64,000 nt of DNA from Rhodoferax sp. U2-2l (GCF_020594515.1 NZ_JAJCTH010000001.1:248001-312000), one strand, 5' to 3'. Shown: positions 1 to 9,584, counted from the stretch's first letter. The notes: generated from the sequence alone by a model not told the origin. Translations and numbers: made by a program.

Positions 1-1095
1 GACGACAGCACCGTGCTGCCGCGCTCCATGGGTTTCAAAGCGTTTGAGAACGCCATGACGCTGGACATTGCCATGGGCGGCTCCACCAACACCATCCTGC
101 ACATCCTGGCGATTGCCCAGGAAGCCGGCATCGACTTCACCATGGCCGACATCGACCGGCTGTCGCGTGTGGTGCCGCAGCTGTGCAAGGTGGCACCCAA
201 CACCGACAAATACCACATCGAAGACGTGCACCGTGCCGGTGGCATCATGGCCATCTTGGGCGAACTTGACCGTGCGGGCAAATTGCACACCGACACCCCC
301 ACGGTGCACGCCAAAACCATGAAGGACGCGCTGGACCAGTGGGACATTGCCCGCAACCCGTCAGAGGCGGTCAAAACCTTTTACATGGCCGCCCCTGGGG
401 GTGTGCCTACACAGGTGGCCTTCAGCCAGAACGCACGCTGGTCCAGCCTGGACCTGGACCGCGCCCAAGGTTGCATCCGTGCCGGTGAACATGCTTACTC
501 GCAAGAAGGTGGCCTGGCGGTGTTGGTGGGCAACATCGCGCTCAAGGGATGTGTGGTCAAAACCGCGGGTGTGGATGACGCACTGCTGGTGTTTGAAGGC
601 CCGGCCCATGTGGTCGAGTCCCAAGACGAGGCGGTGGAGCACATCCTGGCCGATCAGGTGAAGGCCGGTGATGTGGTGATCGTGCGTTACGAAGGTCCCA
701 AGGGTGGGCCTGGCATGCAGGAAATGCTTTATCCCACCAGCTACATCAAGTCCAAAGGCCTGGGCAAGGCCTGTGCCTTGTTGACGGATGGGCGTTTTTC
801 GGGCGGCACCTCGGGCTTGTCGATTGGCCACGCCTCGCCAGAAGCGGCTGCCGGTGGAGCGATTGGGCTGGTGAAGAACGGTGACCGTATCCGTATCGAC
901 ATCCCGAATCGCAGCATCAACGTGCTGGTGTCAGACGACGAACTGGCCAAACGCCGCGCCGAGCAGGACGCCATCGGCTGGAAGCCCGCCAAGCCGCGCC
1001 CGCGCAAGGTGTCCTCTGCGCTCAAGGCGTATGCCAAGCTGGTGATGTCGGCGGACAAAGGCGCGGTGCGGGACGTGTCGTTGCTGGATGATTGA
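1..1095 (+). CDS. ilvD: Dihydroxy-acid dehydratase, 5' end outside window
   Basis: This is the C-terminal 364 residues of IlvD, which dehydrates 2,3-dihydroxy acids to 2-oxo acids in isoleucine and valine synthesis using an Fe-S cluster. The frame is open from base 1, so the gene starts upstream of the window. Family landmarks visible are [10 protein letters not shown] near the left edge and the second signature [18 protein letters not shown] near residue 265 of the visible part. The full family length is about 560-620 residues, so roughly the first third is missing, including the N-terminal cluster cysteines. The reading frame is intact to the TGA stop. Identification is confident from sequence; the cluster type cannot be judged here. 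Confidence 0.95.
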   Translation, partial: DDSTVLPRSMGFKAFENAMTLDIAMGGSTNTILHILAIAQEAGIDFTMADIDRLSRVVPQLCKVAPNTDKYHIEDVHRAGGIMAILGELDRAGKLHTDTPTVHAKTMKDALDQWDIARNPSEAVKTFYMAAPGGVPTQVAFSQNARWSSLDLDRAQGCIRAGEHAYSQEGGLAVLVGNIALKGCVVKTAGVDDALLVFEGPAHVVESQDEAVEHILADQVKAGDVVIVRYEGPKGGPGMQEMLYPTSYIKSKGLGKACALLTDGRFSGGTSGLSIGHASPEAAAGGAIGLVKNGDRIRIDIPNRSINVLVSDDELAKRRAEQDAIGWKPAKPRPRKVSSALKAYAKLVMSADKGAVRDVSLLDD

Positions 1096-1161
1096 TGTGT
1101 ATGAACGGTTTGTGGCGACTTTGTCCTCCGTTGCGTCTTCAGTTTTAACCCGCGACGCGTA

Positions 1162-1262
1162 TTGGGTGTCCGACTCCGCGACTGTCCTCCGGTTTGGGGC
1201 CAGCCCCAAACCTCCTCCTTTATGTGGCAAAACCCCAGGTCCACGCTGCGTCAGACACCCAA
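1162..1262. repeat. Nested imperfect inverted-repeat element
   Basis: The outer arms are 1162-1180 and 1244-1262; they pair at 16 of 19 positions and share the perfect core TTGGGTGTC / GACACCCAA. Inside lies a perfect 10-bp inverted repeat, GGTTTGGGGC at 1191-1200 and GCCCCAAACC at 1203-1212, with a 2-base loop. No T-run follows on either strand, so it does not look like a simple intrinsic terminator. The form suggests a non-autonomous dispersed element or a structured 3' UTR of ilvD. Only one copy was noticed in this window. Confidence 0.5.
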
Positions 1263-1351
1263 CGCACGCCGCTAGTCGCTGTTGGGTGCATGGCATCGGA
1301 TCGGGCGTTGCTTGAAACTCATGCCAATTAGTGTGTAAGTGCGTGGCTGTC

Positions 1352-1373
1352 ATCCCGGGCTACGACCCGGGAT
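1352..1373. repeat. Short palindromic repeat (dRS3/REP-like)
   Basis: ATCCCGGG at 1352-1359 and CCCGGGAT at 1366-1373 form a perfect 8-bp inverted repeat around a 6-base spacer. It is embedded in a GTCATCCCGGG..CCCGGGATCCA context that resembles widespread proteobacterial intergenic palindromes. It ends 22 bases before the lgt start. Assignment to a repeat family is by resemblance only. Confidence 0.5.
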
Positions 1374-1395
1374 CCATGTTCCCAATGAGTACCTT

Positions 1396-2208
1396 ATGTT
1401 GATTCACCCCCAAATTGATCCTGTCGCCCTGCAACTCGGGCCGGTGGCGGTGCATTGGTATGGCCTCACGTATCTGGCCGCCTTTGGGCTGTTCATGTGG
1501 CTGGGTAACTTACGCTTGCGCCACGAGCCGTATGCCTCGCTCAAAGGCAGCTCTGCCTGGAGCAAACGGGATGTGGAAGACATTCTGTTTCTGGGCGTGA
1601 TGGGCGTGGTGCTGGGCGGTCGCATCGGCTACTGCCTGTTTTACAAACCCGGCTATTACGCGGCGCACCCGCTGGAGGTGTTTGCGGTGTGGCAGGGCGG
1701 GATGAGTTTTCATGGTGGCATGCTGGGCGTGATTGTGTCGATGCTCTGGTTTGCCCGCAGCCGTCAGCGCCATTGGCTGCAAGTCGCAGACTTTGTGGCA
1801 CCGTGTGTGCCCACCGGGCTGGCCGCGGGGCGCATTGGCAACTTCATCAACGGCGAGTTGTGGGGCCGTGTGGCCAGCCCGGATTTGCCGTGGGGCATGA
1901 TCTTTCGCGGCGGTGGCGATTTGCCGCGGCATCCGTCGCAGATCTACCAGTTTTTGCTGGAGGGGCTGTTGCTGTTTGTGCTGCTGTGGCTGTATGCGCG
2001 CAAGCCGCGCCAACGTGGGCAGGTGTCGGCGATGTTCTTGCTGGGCTACGGCGTGTTTCGATTTATCGCTGAATTTTTCCGCGAGCCGGATGCGCACCTG
2101 GGTGTGTTGAGTCTGGGCATGAGCATGGGCCAGTGGCTGTGCCTGCCGATGATTTTTGGCGGGATGGGCTTGTGGCTGTGGGCGCGCGCCAATTCGCCAA
2201 AAGTTTGA
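1396..2208 (+). CDS. lgt: Prolipoprotein diacylglyceryl transferase
   Basis: Lgt is the inner-membrane enzyme that transfers diacylglycerol from phosphatidylglycerol to the lipobox cysteine of prelipoproteins, the first step of lipoprotein maturation. The 270-residue protein has the expected multi-spanning hydrophobic profile, an N-terminal [12 protein letters not shown] segment and the family signature [14 protein letters not shown] at about residues 145-158. The ATG at 1396 was chosen because the protein then begins MLIHPQIDP, typical of the family; an in-frame upstream extension to 1339 runs through the palindromic repeat and is unlikely. Length is normal. Confidence 0.95.
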   Translation: MLIHPQIDPVALQLGPVAVHWYGLTYLAAFGLFMWLGNLRLRHEPYASLKGSSAWSKRDVEDILFLGVMGVVLGGRIGYCLFYKPGYYAAHPLEVFAVWQGGMSFHGGMLGVIVSMLWFARSRQRHWLQVADFVAPCVPTGLAAGRIGNFINGELWGRVASPDLPWGMIFRGGGDLPRHPSQIYQFLLEGLLLFVLLWLYARKPRQRGQVSAMFLLGYGVFRFIAEFFREPDAHLGVLSLGMSMGQWLCLPMIFGGMGLWLWARANSPKV

Positions 2209-2286
2209 GAAGGATCTTGCGCTGGCCTTGGCAGGAAAAAGGCTGGCAGCTGAAAGATTGAGAGCATTTCGCGTCGCTTTTTTTGG

Positions 2287-3114
2287 ATGTTCACCATGCC
2301 CGCACGTATTGAATTCCACCAGGCGCACGCTGTGGCGCACGTCACACTCACCTACCCCAAGCGGTTCAACGCCATGTCGCGCGGCATGTGGCGCGAGTTG
2401 CGCCGCATTTTCGAGCGCATCCAGGCCAACCCAGACCTGCGTTGTGTGCTGATCTCGGGCCACGGCGCGCACTTTTGCGCGGGTGGTGACATTTCTGAGT
2501 ACACCAGCTTCCGGTTCGAGGAGGCCAGCCTGCGCGCCTTTCATGAGGAAGACGTTTGGGGCGGCTTGAGCGCGATGCTGGCCTGCGACGTGCCCATCGT
2601 GGCGCACATCTCGGGCAACTGCATGGGCGCGGGGGTGGAGATTGCCAGCTGTTGCGACATTCGCCTGGCGGGGGAGTCGGCCCAGTTTGGCGCGCCGATT
2701 GCCCGGCTGGGTTTTCCGATGGCCCCGCGCGAGGCGGCGCTGGTCGGGCGCGAGGTGGGCCTGGTCACGGCACGCCAGATGCTGCTGGAGGCCGCCGTGT
2801 TCAGCGCGCCCGAGATGCTGCAGCGCGGCTTTTTGAGCCGTGTCGTGGCGGATGTGGATTTGCCCACGCTGGCGCAGGCCACCGTGCAGCGCATCACCAC
2901 GCTGGCACCGCAGGCGGCAAGGCTGAACAAACAGACACTTCGGGCACTGAACCAACCTTTGGCCATGACGGAAAGCGGGCTGCTACCGGCTGATCTTGAG
3001 ATGGCGAACGATCCCTTGCAGCGGCTGATGGCAGACGCTTACGCCTACGCCAACAGTGCCGAGCAGCGCGAAGGCATCACCGCGTTTCTGGAAAAGCGGC
3101 CGCCAGTGTTTTAA
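2287..3114 (+). CDS. Enoyl-CoA hydratase/isomerase family protein
   Basis: A 275-residue crotonase-fold protein. The oxyanion-hole segments are visible as SGHGAHFCAGGDIS (about 57-70) and HISGNCMGAGVEIASCCD (about 104-121), and AGGDISEY is the usual CoA-binding loop. Members hydrate or isomerise acyl-CoA esters; the exact substrate cannot be told from sequence. The gene lies 35 bases before a malonyl-CoA synthetase-like gene and may share its transcript. A second ATG at 2296 has a slightly better GGA spacing and is an alternative start. Confidence 0.85.
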   Translation: MFTMPARIEFHQAHAVAHVTLTYPKRFNAMSRGMWRELRRIFERIQANPDLRCVLISGHGAHFCAGGDISEYTSFRFEEASLRAFHEEDVWGGLSAMLACDVPIVAHISGNCMGAGVEIASCCDIRLAGESAQFGAPIARLGFPMAPREAALVGREVGLVTARQMLLEAAVFSAPEMLQRGFLSRVVADVDLPTLAQATVQRITTLAPQAARLNKQTLRALNQPLAMTESGLLPADLEMANDPLQRLMADAYAYANSAEQREGITAFLEKRPPVF

Positions 3115-3149
3115 CCATGACCCAGACATAGCGCTTTCCCACGCCCACC

Positions 3150-4679
3150 ATGCCGACCAACGCCAACCTCTACCAAGCCCTGCGCGACGCTTTCCCGGCT
3201 GACCAGGGCAGCACGGCGATTGAAACCGACACCGGCCTGTTCTACACCTGGCGCGACCTGGAGCGCGGCAGTGCCATGCTGGCCAACTTTTTGAAATCAT
3301 TGGACTTGCCCGAAGGTTCCCGCATCGCCGTGCAGGTGGACAAATCGGTCGAAGCCCTCATGCTCTACCTGGCCACCTTGCGCGCAGGTCTGATCTATGT
3401 GCCGCTCAACACGGCCTACCAGAGCGCCGAGATGGCCTATTTCATCGCCGACGCCGAACCCGCCGTGGTGGTCTGCAGCGCGCATCACTTCGGCTGGGTC
3501 AGCCAACTGGCGTTCCAGGCGGGCACGCCGTGGGTGTTCACGCTCAACGATGACCGCACTGGCAGCCTGCTCAACCGCGCCGCGCATGCCTCAGACCAGC
3601 ACACGCCTGTACCCAAGCAGGCGGCCGATTTGGCAGTGATCATCTACACCAGCGGCACCACCGGCCGCTCCAAGGGCGCCATGCTCAGCCACGGCAACAT
3701 GCTCAGCAATGCGCAGGTGCTCAAAAGCTACTGGGGCTGGCGCAGCCCGGCGCAGGGCGGCGACGTGCTGATCCACGCGCTGCCGATTTTTCATTTGCAC
3801 GGGTTGTTTGTGGCGATCCATGGTGCGCTGATCAATGGCAGCAAAATGATCTGGTGCGGCAAGTTTGACACCAAATTTGTCATCCAGGCCCTGCCCAGGG
3901 CCACGGTGTTCATGGGTGTGCCCACGCTGTATGTGCGCCTGCTGGCCGAGCCGGGCCTCACGCATGAAGCCACCAGCCACATGCGCCTGTTCATCTCCGG
4001 TTCGGCGCCACTGCTGCTGGACACCTTCCAAGCCTGGCAAAGCCGCACCGGCCACACCCTTCTGGAGCGCTACGGCATGAGCGAGACGGTCATGCTCACC
4101 TCCAATCCCTATTCGGGCGAGCGCCGCGGCGGCACGGTTGGCGCGCCGCTGCCGGGCGTGGATTTGCGCATCGTGGGCGAACAGGGCCAGCCGGTGCCGA
4201 CTGGCGAGATTGGCGACATTGAGGTCCGAGGTCCGAATGTGTTTGCGGGCTACTGGCGTTTGCCCGAGAAAACCGCGCAGGAGTTCACCGCGGATGGTTA
4301 TTTCAAGACCGGCGACGTGGGCCAGCAGGACGCTGACGGTTATGTGACCATCGTCGGTCGCAGCAAGGACCTGATCATCAGCGGTGGTTACAACGTCTAC
4401 CCGGCCGAGCTGGAGCGCTTCATCAACGATCTGCCCGGTGTGCTGGAGAGCGCCGTGGTGGGTGTGCCACATGCCGATTTGGGTGAAGTGGGTCTGGCGG
4501 TGGTGGTGCCGCGTGCCGACGCGCAGCTGGAGGGCACGCACATTCTGGCCCGGCTCAAAGCCGCCGTGGCCAATTACAAAGTGCCCAGACACTGCGTGGT
4601 GGTGCCGGAATTGCCGCGCAACGCCATGGGCAAGGTGCAAAAAAATCTGCTGCGTGAGCAATTTGGCGCCCCACACTGA
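3150..4679 (+). CDS. matB: Acyl-CoA synthetase, malonyl-CoA synthetase type
   Basis: A 509-residue adenylate-forming enzyme that activates a carboxylic acid to its CoA thioester through an acyl-AMP. The P-loop YTSGTTGRSKGAMLSH starts at residue 166; further motifs are YGMSET, the hinge KDLIISGGYNVYPAELE and the C-terminal catalytic-lysine region NAMGKVQKN. The HALPIFHLHGLF segment and overall shape resemble MatB-type malonyl-CoA synthetases, so malonate or methylmalonate is the likely substrate, but the specificity is an inference. The ATG is 15 codon-free bases before the next gene at the other end, giving tight spacing with the histidine kinase. Confidence 0.8.
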   Translation: MPTNANLYQALRDAFPADQGSTAIETDTGLFYTWRDLERGSAMLANFLKSLDLPEGSRIAVQVDKSVEALMLYLATLRAGLIYVPLNTAYQSAEMAYFIADAEPAVVVCSAHHFGWVSQLAFQAGTPWVFTLNDDRTGSLLNRAAHASDQHTPVPKQAADLAVIIYTSGTTGRSKGAMLSHGNMLSNAQVLKSYWGWRSPAQGGDVLIHALPIFHLHGLFVAIHGALINGSKMIWCGKFDTKFVIQALPRATVFMGVPTLYVRLLAEPGLTHEATSHMRLFISGSAPLLLDTFQAWQSRTGHTLLERYGMSETVMLTSNPYSGERRGGTVGAPLPGVDLRIVGEQGQPVPTGEIGDIEVRGPNVFAGYWRLPEKTAQEFTADGYFKTGDVGQQDADGYVTIVGRSKDLIISGGYNVYPAELERFINDLPGVLESAVVGVPHADLGEVGLAVVVPRADAQLEGTHILARLKAAVANYKVPRHCVVVPELPRNAMGKVQKNLLREQFGAPH

Positions 4680-4694
4680 CCGCCCAGTCACACC

Positions 4695-7600
4695 ATGCAC
4701 ACATCGCTCAGTCGCCAAGCCCGCCGCTTGTTGGGTGTTGATGAAACGCAGATGCCTGCGGTGCTGGACGAGTTGGCGCAGTTGTCCGCGGCGGCGGGCC
4801 TGTCGGCGCCGACTGCCCGGTTTTTGCGGGGGCTGCCAGGTTTTTTGTCGGATGTTGAGGCGTCTTATGCGCAATACGAGCGCGATCTTGAGCTGAAAAC
4901 GCGCCGTTTACAGCTCAGTTCGGTCGAGTTGTCGCACGTGAATGATCGCCTGAGCCACGAGCTTGACAGCCGCACGCGCGCCATGGCGTCGCTGCGCGAC
5001 ACCGCCGATGGCCTGATGCGCCAGATGGACCCGGACATGCCCGCGCTGCGCGACAACGATCTGGAGTCGCTGTCGCAACTGATGTCAGACCTGGTGACGC
5101 AGCGCGAAGCCAGCCAGCGTGACTTGCAGTCGGCACTGGGCGACCTGGCCAACCAGAAGTTTGCGCTGGACCAGCACGCCATCGTCAGCATCACCGATCT
5201 GGCCGGTGACATCACCTACGCCAACGACCAATTTTGCGAAATCAGTGGGTACGCGCGAGAGGAGTTGCTGGGGCAGAACCACCGGTTGATCCATTCCGGC
5301 GTGCAGCCGAAAGCCTATTTCCGCCATCTCTGGCAAACCATTCTGGCAGGCCAGGTCTGGCATGGCGAGTTATGTAACCGGGCCAAGGACGGCAGCACGC
5401 ACTGGTTGCAGGCGACGATTGTCCCGATGCTGGACGACGATGGCGCGCCTCGGCAATTCATTGCCATTCGCACCGACATCACCGAGCGCAAGGCCATGCA
5501 GGCGGCGCTGGCGGCTGGTGAAGAGCGTTTGCGCCGCATCACCAACGCCGTGCCGGGTGTCGTGTTTCAGTGCCAGGTGAGGGCGGGCAACATTCGTTAC
5601 ACCTTCCTCAGTGATCGGCTACAGGACATTCGCGGGCTGGACCGTGAGGCGTTGATGGCCGATGGGCGTCTGGCGTTCGAGCAAATTCCACAGCCGGATC
5701 GCGAGCGCGTGTATGCGGAGGTGCTGGCGGCTGGTGAGCGCCGCGAGGGCTGGCGATCCGACTACCCGGTGTGTTTGCCGGACCGGGGCACGCGCTGGAT
5801 CAGTTCCGAAATCCTGCCCGACCCCGTGCCCGATGGGTCAACCGTGTTCACCGGCATCTGGCAGGATGTGACGGCGATCCGGGAAGCCAGTGATCGCCTG
5901 CGCGAAGTCACCGAGGGCATTCCGGTGGTGGTCTTGCAATACCGGCTGTGGGCGGATGGCCGCCAGGGTTTTGTGTTTTGCAGCTCGGTGATGGAAGTGC
6001 TGTGCGGGTTGTCCTGCCAGGCCGCGCTGGACGATGCCCGATCGTTTCTGAAGTTGATTCATCCGGACGATCAGGCAAGTGTTGTCCGGTCATTGCATGA
6101 TTCGGCGCGCAGCCGCGAACGCATCGCGCTTGATTTCAGAATGCGCCACCAGCACACCGGTGCGTTGATCTGGGTGCATGGTGAATCCATGCCCAGGACC
6201 GCGCCGGATGGCGGCGTGTTGTGGAATGGTTATCTGGCGGACATTTCCCAAGCCAAATGGGCCTCTGAGGAACTGCATCGCGCCAAAGAGGCCGCCGAAG
6301 TGGCCAGCCGCGCCAAGTCGGATTTTCTGGCCAACATGAGCCATGAAATCCGCACCCCCCTGAACGGGGTGATTGGCATGACCGAACTGGTGTTGGACTC
6401 CCATCTGACGACCGAGCAGCGCGAGCAACTGGACATCGTCAAACTGTCCTCTTACGCGCTGTTGCGGGTCATCAACGACATTCTGGACTTCTCAAAAATC
6501 GAGGCTGGCAAGCTGCAGATCGAACAGATTGATTTCGACCTCGGTCGCCTGATTGGCGAGACGCTCAAGGTGCTGGTGGTGCCCGCGCAGACCAAAGGCC
6601 TGCAGCTGTTGTGCGATCTGGACCCGGCCACGCCTGCCAGCGTGGTGGGCGACCCCGGGCGCTTGCAGCAGATCCTGATGAACCTGATCGGCAACGCGAT
6701 CAAGTTCACGGATCGGGGCGAAGTGGCCTTGCAGGTGCGTGCCCGGCCAGAGTCACACCGCCAGGTCCGGTTATTGTTTTCGGTCCGGGACACCGGCGTG
6801 GGCATCGACGCGTCCAAATTACAGAGCATTTTTGAGGCTTTTGCGCAGGAAGACAGCAGCATCACCCGGCGTTTTGGTGGCACGGGTCTGGGTTTGTCGA
6901 TCTCGTCACGGTTGGTGGTGGCCATGGGTGGGCACATGTCGGTCAACAGCCAGTTGGGCCGGGGCAGCCAGTTTGATTTTGATCTGCCGGTGGCGATCGG
7001 CCATCACCCGGTCGCCCACCGGGGCCTGCCAGACATGTCGGCCATGGCGGCCATGGCGCCGCCCCTCAGTTCGGCCCGGACACGGGACGCCGCTTTGGGC
7101 CTGGATATCCTGTTGGTGGAAGATAACGACATCAATCAGCGGCTGGCGGTGGCTTTGCTCCAACGCGAGGGGCACCGCATCACGCTCGCGGACAATGGCC
7201 AGATGGCCCTGGACACCCTGGCGCGGCAGCGCTTTGACCTGGTGCTGATGGACATGATGATGCCGGTGTTTGACGGGCTGCAGGCCACCCGGTGCTTCCG
7301 GGCCACAGAGCGGGGCAGCCGCACCCCGATTGTGGCCATGACCGCCAATGTGATGCCGGGTGACCGTGAACGCTGTTTGCATGCCGGTATGGACGATTAC
7401 CTCGCCAAGCCGGTGTCGATGCCGGAGCTGCATCGGGTGCTGGCCCGCTTTGCATCGGGACAGGCGGTTGCTGATGCCGTTAACAAGTCAACTCAGGTGC
7501 CGCAGGCGGGAAAAACCGGCTTGCCGGAGACACTGTTTGACTACGCACTCGCCTTGAAGCGGGTGGACCAGGAGGTGGTTGCGATCATCACCGACACCTT

Positions 7601-7889
7601 TGTGCCGCAATGGCCGAACGATCTGACGCGGATGAACCGGGCGCTGGTGCAGGCCGACTGGGCCGCCCTGGCGCGTGTGACGCACGCGCTGCGCGGCATT
7701 TTTGGCATGTTTGGTGCGCAGCCCCTGATCGCTCTGGTGGGTGAGATTGAGCAACTGGCCATGACGATCGGCGTCCATGCCGAGGCAGCTGCCCGCGAGG
7801 CCGTGGCGTGCAAGCTGGCACAACTGCCAAGCGGGGTTGACCCGTTGCTGGCGGCGCTGCGTCACCATCAGGTGACGGTGTTAAAGTGA
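4695..7889 (+). CDS. Hybrid sensor histidine kinase with PAS, receiver and HPt domains
   Basis: A 1064-residue signalling protein with no obvious membrane segment. In order: a coiled-coil-like N-terminal part (about 50-110), three PAS/PAC-like modules (about 155-275, 280-395, 400-520; the first ends in DITERKAM), a HisKA domain with MSHEIRTPLNG and phospho-acceptor His550, a HATPase domain with NLIGNAIKFTD and GGTGLGLSIS, a receiver domain with DILLVEDNDINQR and phospho-acceptor Asp853, and a C-terminal HPt domain with His997 in THALRG. All phosphorelay residues are present. The gene is followed at 7959 by an HD-GYP response regulator, its probable partner. The signal sensed is unknown. Confidence 0.9.
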   Translation: MHTSLSRQARRLLGVDETQMPAVLDELAQLSAAAGLSAPTARFLRGLPGFLSDVEASYAQYERDLELKTRRLQLSSVELSHVNDRLSHELDSRTRAMASLRDTADGLMRQMDPDMPALRDNDLESLSQLMSDLVTQREASQRDLQSALGDLANQKFALDQHAIVSITDLAGDITYANDQFCEISGYAREELLGQNHRLIHSGVQPKAYFRHLWQTILAGQVWHGELCNRAKDGSTHWLQATIVPMLDDDGAPRQFIAIRTDITERKAMQAALAAGEERLRRITNAVPGVVFQCQVRAGNIRYTFLSDRLQDIRGLDREALMADGRLAFEQIPQPDRERVYAEVLAAGERREGWRSDYPVCLPDRGTRWISSEILPDPVPDGSTVFTGIWQDVTAIREASDRLREVTEGIPVVVLQYRLWADGRQGFVFCSSVMEVLCGLSCQAALDDARSFLKLIHPDDQASVVRSLHDSARSRERIALDFRMRHQHTGALIWVHGESMPRTAPDGGVLWNGYLADISQAKWASEELHRAKEAAEVASRAKSDFLANMSHEIRTPLNGVIGMTELVLDSHLTTEQREQLDIVKLSSYALLRVINDILDFSKIEAGKLQIEQIDFDLGRLIGETLKVLVVPAQTKGLQLLCDLDPATPASVVGDPGRLQQILMNLIGNAIKFTDRGEVALQVRARPESHRQVRLLFSVRDTGVGIDASKLQSIFEAFAQEDSSITRRFGGTGLGLSISSRLVVAMGGHMSVNSQLGRGSQFDFDLPVAIGHHPVAHRGLPDMSAMAAMAPPLSSARTRDAALGLDILLVEDNDINQRLAVALLQREGHRITLADNGQMALDTLARQRFDLVLMDMMMPVFDGLQATRCFRATERGSRTPIVAMTANVMPGDRERCLHAGMDDYLAKPVSMPELHRVLARFASGQAVADAVNKSTQVPQAGKTGLPETLFDYALALKRVDQEVVAIITDTFVPQWPNDLTRMNRALVQADWAALARVTHALRGIFGMFGAQPLIALVGEIEQLAMTIGVHAEAAAREAVACKLAQLPSGVDPLLAALRHHQVTVLK

Positions 7890-7958
7890 AGCGAGCCGCC
7901 GTTGGAGTGCTCTCGGCTTTTGGAACCGGACAGAGCCTGCTTAATAAGATGCATCACC

Positions 7959-9017
7959 ATGACCTACAAGGTATTGATTGTTGACGACGCAGAAATCAAC
8001 CTGATTCTGTTTGACGCGCTGCTCAAGCGCATGGGCAATTGTGAAACGGTCAAGTTTTCAAGCGCTGTTGACGGGTTGGCGTGTGCCAAGCGTGACAACT
8101 TTGACCTGATCATCGTCGACTACATGATGCCAGAGCTCAACGGCATGGAGTTCATCGCCGAGTTCCGCCAAACGCCGGGGCGAGAAGACATCCCGGTGCT
8201 GATGATCACCGCCAACGACCAGAAGCAGGTGCGTTACCGCGCACTCGATGCCGGGGCCACCGATTTCCTGACCAAGCCGGTCGACAAGATCGAGTTCATG
8301 GCGCGCGTCAACAACATGCTGCAGCTCGGGGCCAGCCGCAAGGTGCTGGCGGATCGGGCCACCTGGTTGGCCGAAGAGGTGCGCAAGGCTACCTTTCAGA
8401 TCAAGGAGCGTGAGCGCGAGACGGTGATACGGCTGTCCAAGGCGGCCGAATACCGTGACCCGGAGACCGGATCGCACATTCTGCGCATGGCCCATTATTC
8501 GGAGCTGATCGCGCAAGGCATGGGCCTGCCCCGGGAAGATTGCGAGTTGTTGCTGGAAGCGGCCCCGATGCATGACATCGGCAAGGTCGGCATCGCCGAC
8601 AACATCCTGCTCAAACCCGGGCGGCTGACGCCTGAAGAGTTCGAGGTCATGAAACACCATGCGAAGTTTGGTTATGACATTCTGAAAGGCAGTTCGTCCA
8701 GGGTGCTGCAATCCGGTGCGGCCATTGCGCTGGGGCACCATGAGAAATTTGACGGATCCGGCTATCCGGGCGGGCTGAAAGGGGAGGCGATCCCGATCTT
8801 CAGCCGCATCGTGGCGGTGGCCGACGTGTTTGACGCCCTGACCTCAGAGCGGCCCTACAAGAAAGCCTGGTCGATCGAGCGGGCCAGTGAACACATCCAA
8901 GCCAGCGCTGGCACCCACTTTGACCCGCATTGTGTGGCCACGTTTTTCTCGCGTTGGGACCAGGTGAGGACGATTCAGCAGCGTTTCAGAGATGACGATG
9001 TAACAACGGTTGTCTGA
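7959..9017 (+). CDS. Response regulator with HD-GYP phosphodiesterase output
   Basis: A 352-residue protein with an N-terminal receiver domain (KVLIVDDAEIN, phospho-acceptor Asp54 in IIVDYMMPE, TKPVDK) and a C-terminal HD-GYP domain (HDIGKVGI with His205-Asp206, then HHEKFDGSGYP from residue 260). HD-GYP domains hydrolyse c-di-GMP. The ATG at 7959 places MTYKVLIVDD at the N-terminus; an upstream in-frame extension adds a non-conserved stretch and was rejected. It lies 69 bases after the hybrid kinase, which carries an HPt domain that could phosphorylate it. All metal-ligand motifs appear intact, so activity is expected. Confidence 0.92.
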   Translation: MTYKVLIVDDAEINLILFDALLKRMGNCETVKFSSAVDGLACAKRDNFDLIIVDYMMPELNGMEFIAEFRQTPGREDIPVLMITANDQKQVRYRALDAGATDFLTKPVDKIEFMARVNNMLQLGASRKVLADRATWLAEEVRKATFQIKERERETVIRLSKAAEYRDPETGSHILRMAHYSELIAQGMGLPREDCELLLEAAPMHDIGKVGIADNILLKPGRLTPEEFEVMKHHAKFGYDILKGSSSRVLQSGAAIALGHHEKFDGSGYPGGLKGEAIPIFSRIVAVADVFDALTSERPYKKAWSIERASEHIQASAGTHFDPHCVATFFSRWDQVRTIQQRFRDDDVTTVV

Positions 9018-9063
9018 AAATGCATTGCCATTCGTCCTTGATTGACAAGGCCTGCTGACCCGC

Positions 9064-9507
9064 TTAGCGCAAGACCAAAACGGGAATGTGGGAGTGCGTC
9101 AACACTTGCTGGGTCTCGCTTCCCAGCAGCAGCCGCTTCACGCCCTTGCGGCCATGAGACGCCATCACGATCAGCTCGCACTTGTTCTTTTTGGCAGCGG
9201 CAATGATGGCATCGGAAACCACGTCTGATTTCACGATGAGTGCCCGGGTTTTGACGCCTTGCGCCTCGGCAGCTTTTTTCACCTCGTCCACCACCGCCTG
9301 GCCTTCTTCGGCCCATTGCTGTTCGATCCGGCCCACCTCGGCCGCCTGCAAGGCCAAGCCGCCTTCAAAGTAGCTTTGGGGGTAGCGCGGTATCACTTTG
9401 ATGACCACCAGACTCGCACCTGCCAGTGCGGCTAAAGAGATGGCACTGCTGACCGCTTTTTTGGACAGACTGGAACCATCCGTGGCGACAAGAATCTTTT
9501 GGTACAT
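9064..9507 (-). CDS. Universal stress protein, UspA family
   Basis: A 147-residue single-domain Usp protein. It begins MYQKILVATDGSSLSKKA and ends with the nucleotide-binding loop MASHGRKGVKRLLLGSET, the G-x2-G-x9-G-type motif of ATP-binding members. A strong ribosome binding site, AGGAG, lies just before the start. It is divergent from ccoI, and the shared upstream region contains a long palindrome, so both may be controlled together. Usp proteins next to cbb3 oxidase genes are common in oxygen-limitation regulons; the specific role is unknown. Confidence 0.92.
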   Translation of the reverse strand: MYQKILVATDGSSLSKKAVSSAISLAALAGASLVVIKVIPRYPQSYFEGGLALQAAEVGRIEQQWAEEGQAVVDEVKKAAEAQGVKTRALIVKSDVVSDAIIAAAKKNKCELIVMASHGRKGVKRLLLGSETQQVLTHSHIPVLVLR

Positions 9508-9521
9508 GGTGATCTCCTCTC

Positions 9522-9548
9522 ATAGGTAAGAAATAAGCGCTTACCTAT
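9522..9548. promoter_or_regulatory. Candidate operator palindrome between uspA and ccoI
   Basis: ATAGGTAAG at 9522-9530 and CTTACCTAT at 9540-9548 are a perfect 9-bp inverted repeat around a 9-base spacer. It sits in the 77-base divergent intergenic region, 14 bases upstream of the uspA start and overlapping a TATACTAT stretch that could serve as a -10 element. It does not match the FNR consensus. A dimeric repressor or activator site is the likely reading; the protein is unknown. Confidence 0.45.
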
Positions 9549-9584
9549 ACTATCAGCCGGTTTTGTTATTGCCTAGGTACTTTG

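Larger units (their letters stand above)
1096..1395. other. Gene-free gap with nested inverted repeats
   Basis: Between ilvD and lgt I see no convincing gene. The stretch holds a nested inverted-repeat structure (about 1162-1262) and a separate short palindrome (1352-1373), listed separately. No clear promoter for lgt was recognised. Confidence 0.6.

Noticed and set aside
9038-9050. TTGATTGACAA as an FNR box near uspA
   Set aside because: The two half-sites are too close and the second does not match ATCAA. It also lies at the convergent gene ends, not upstream of a gene.
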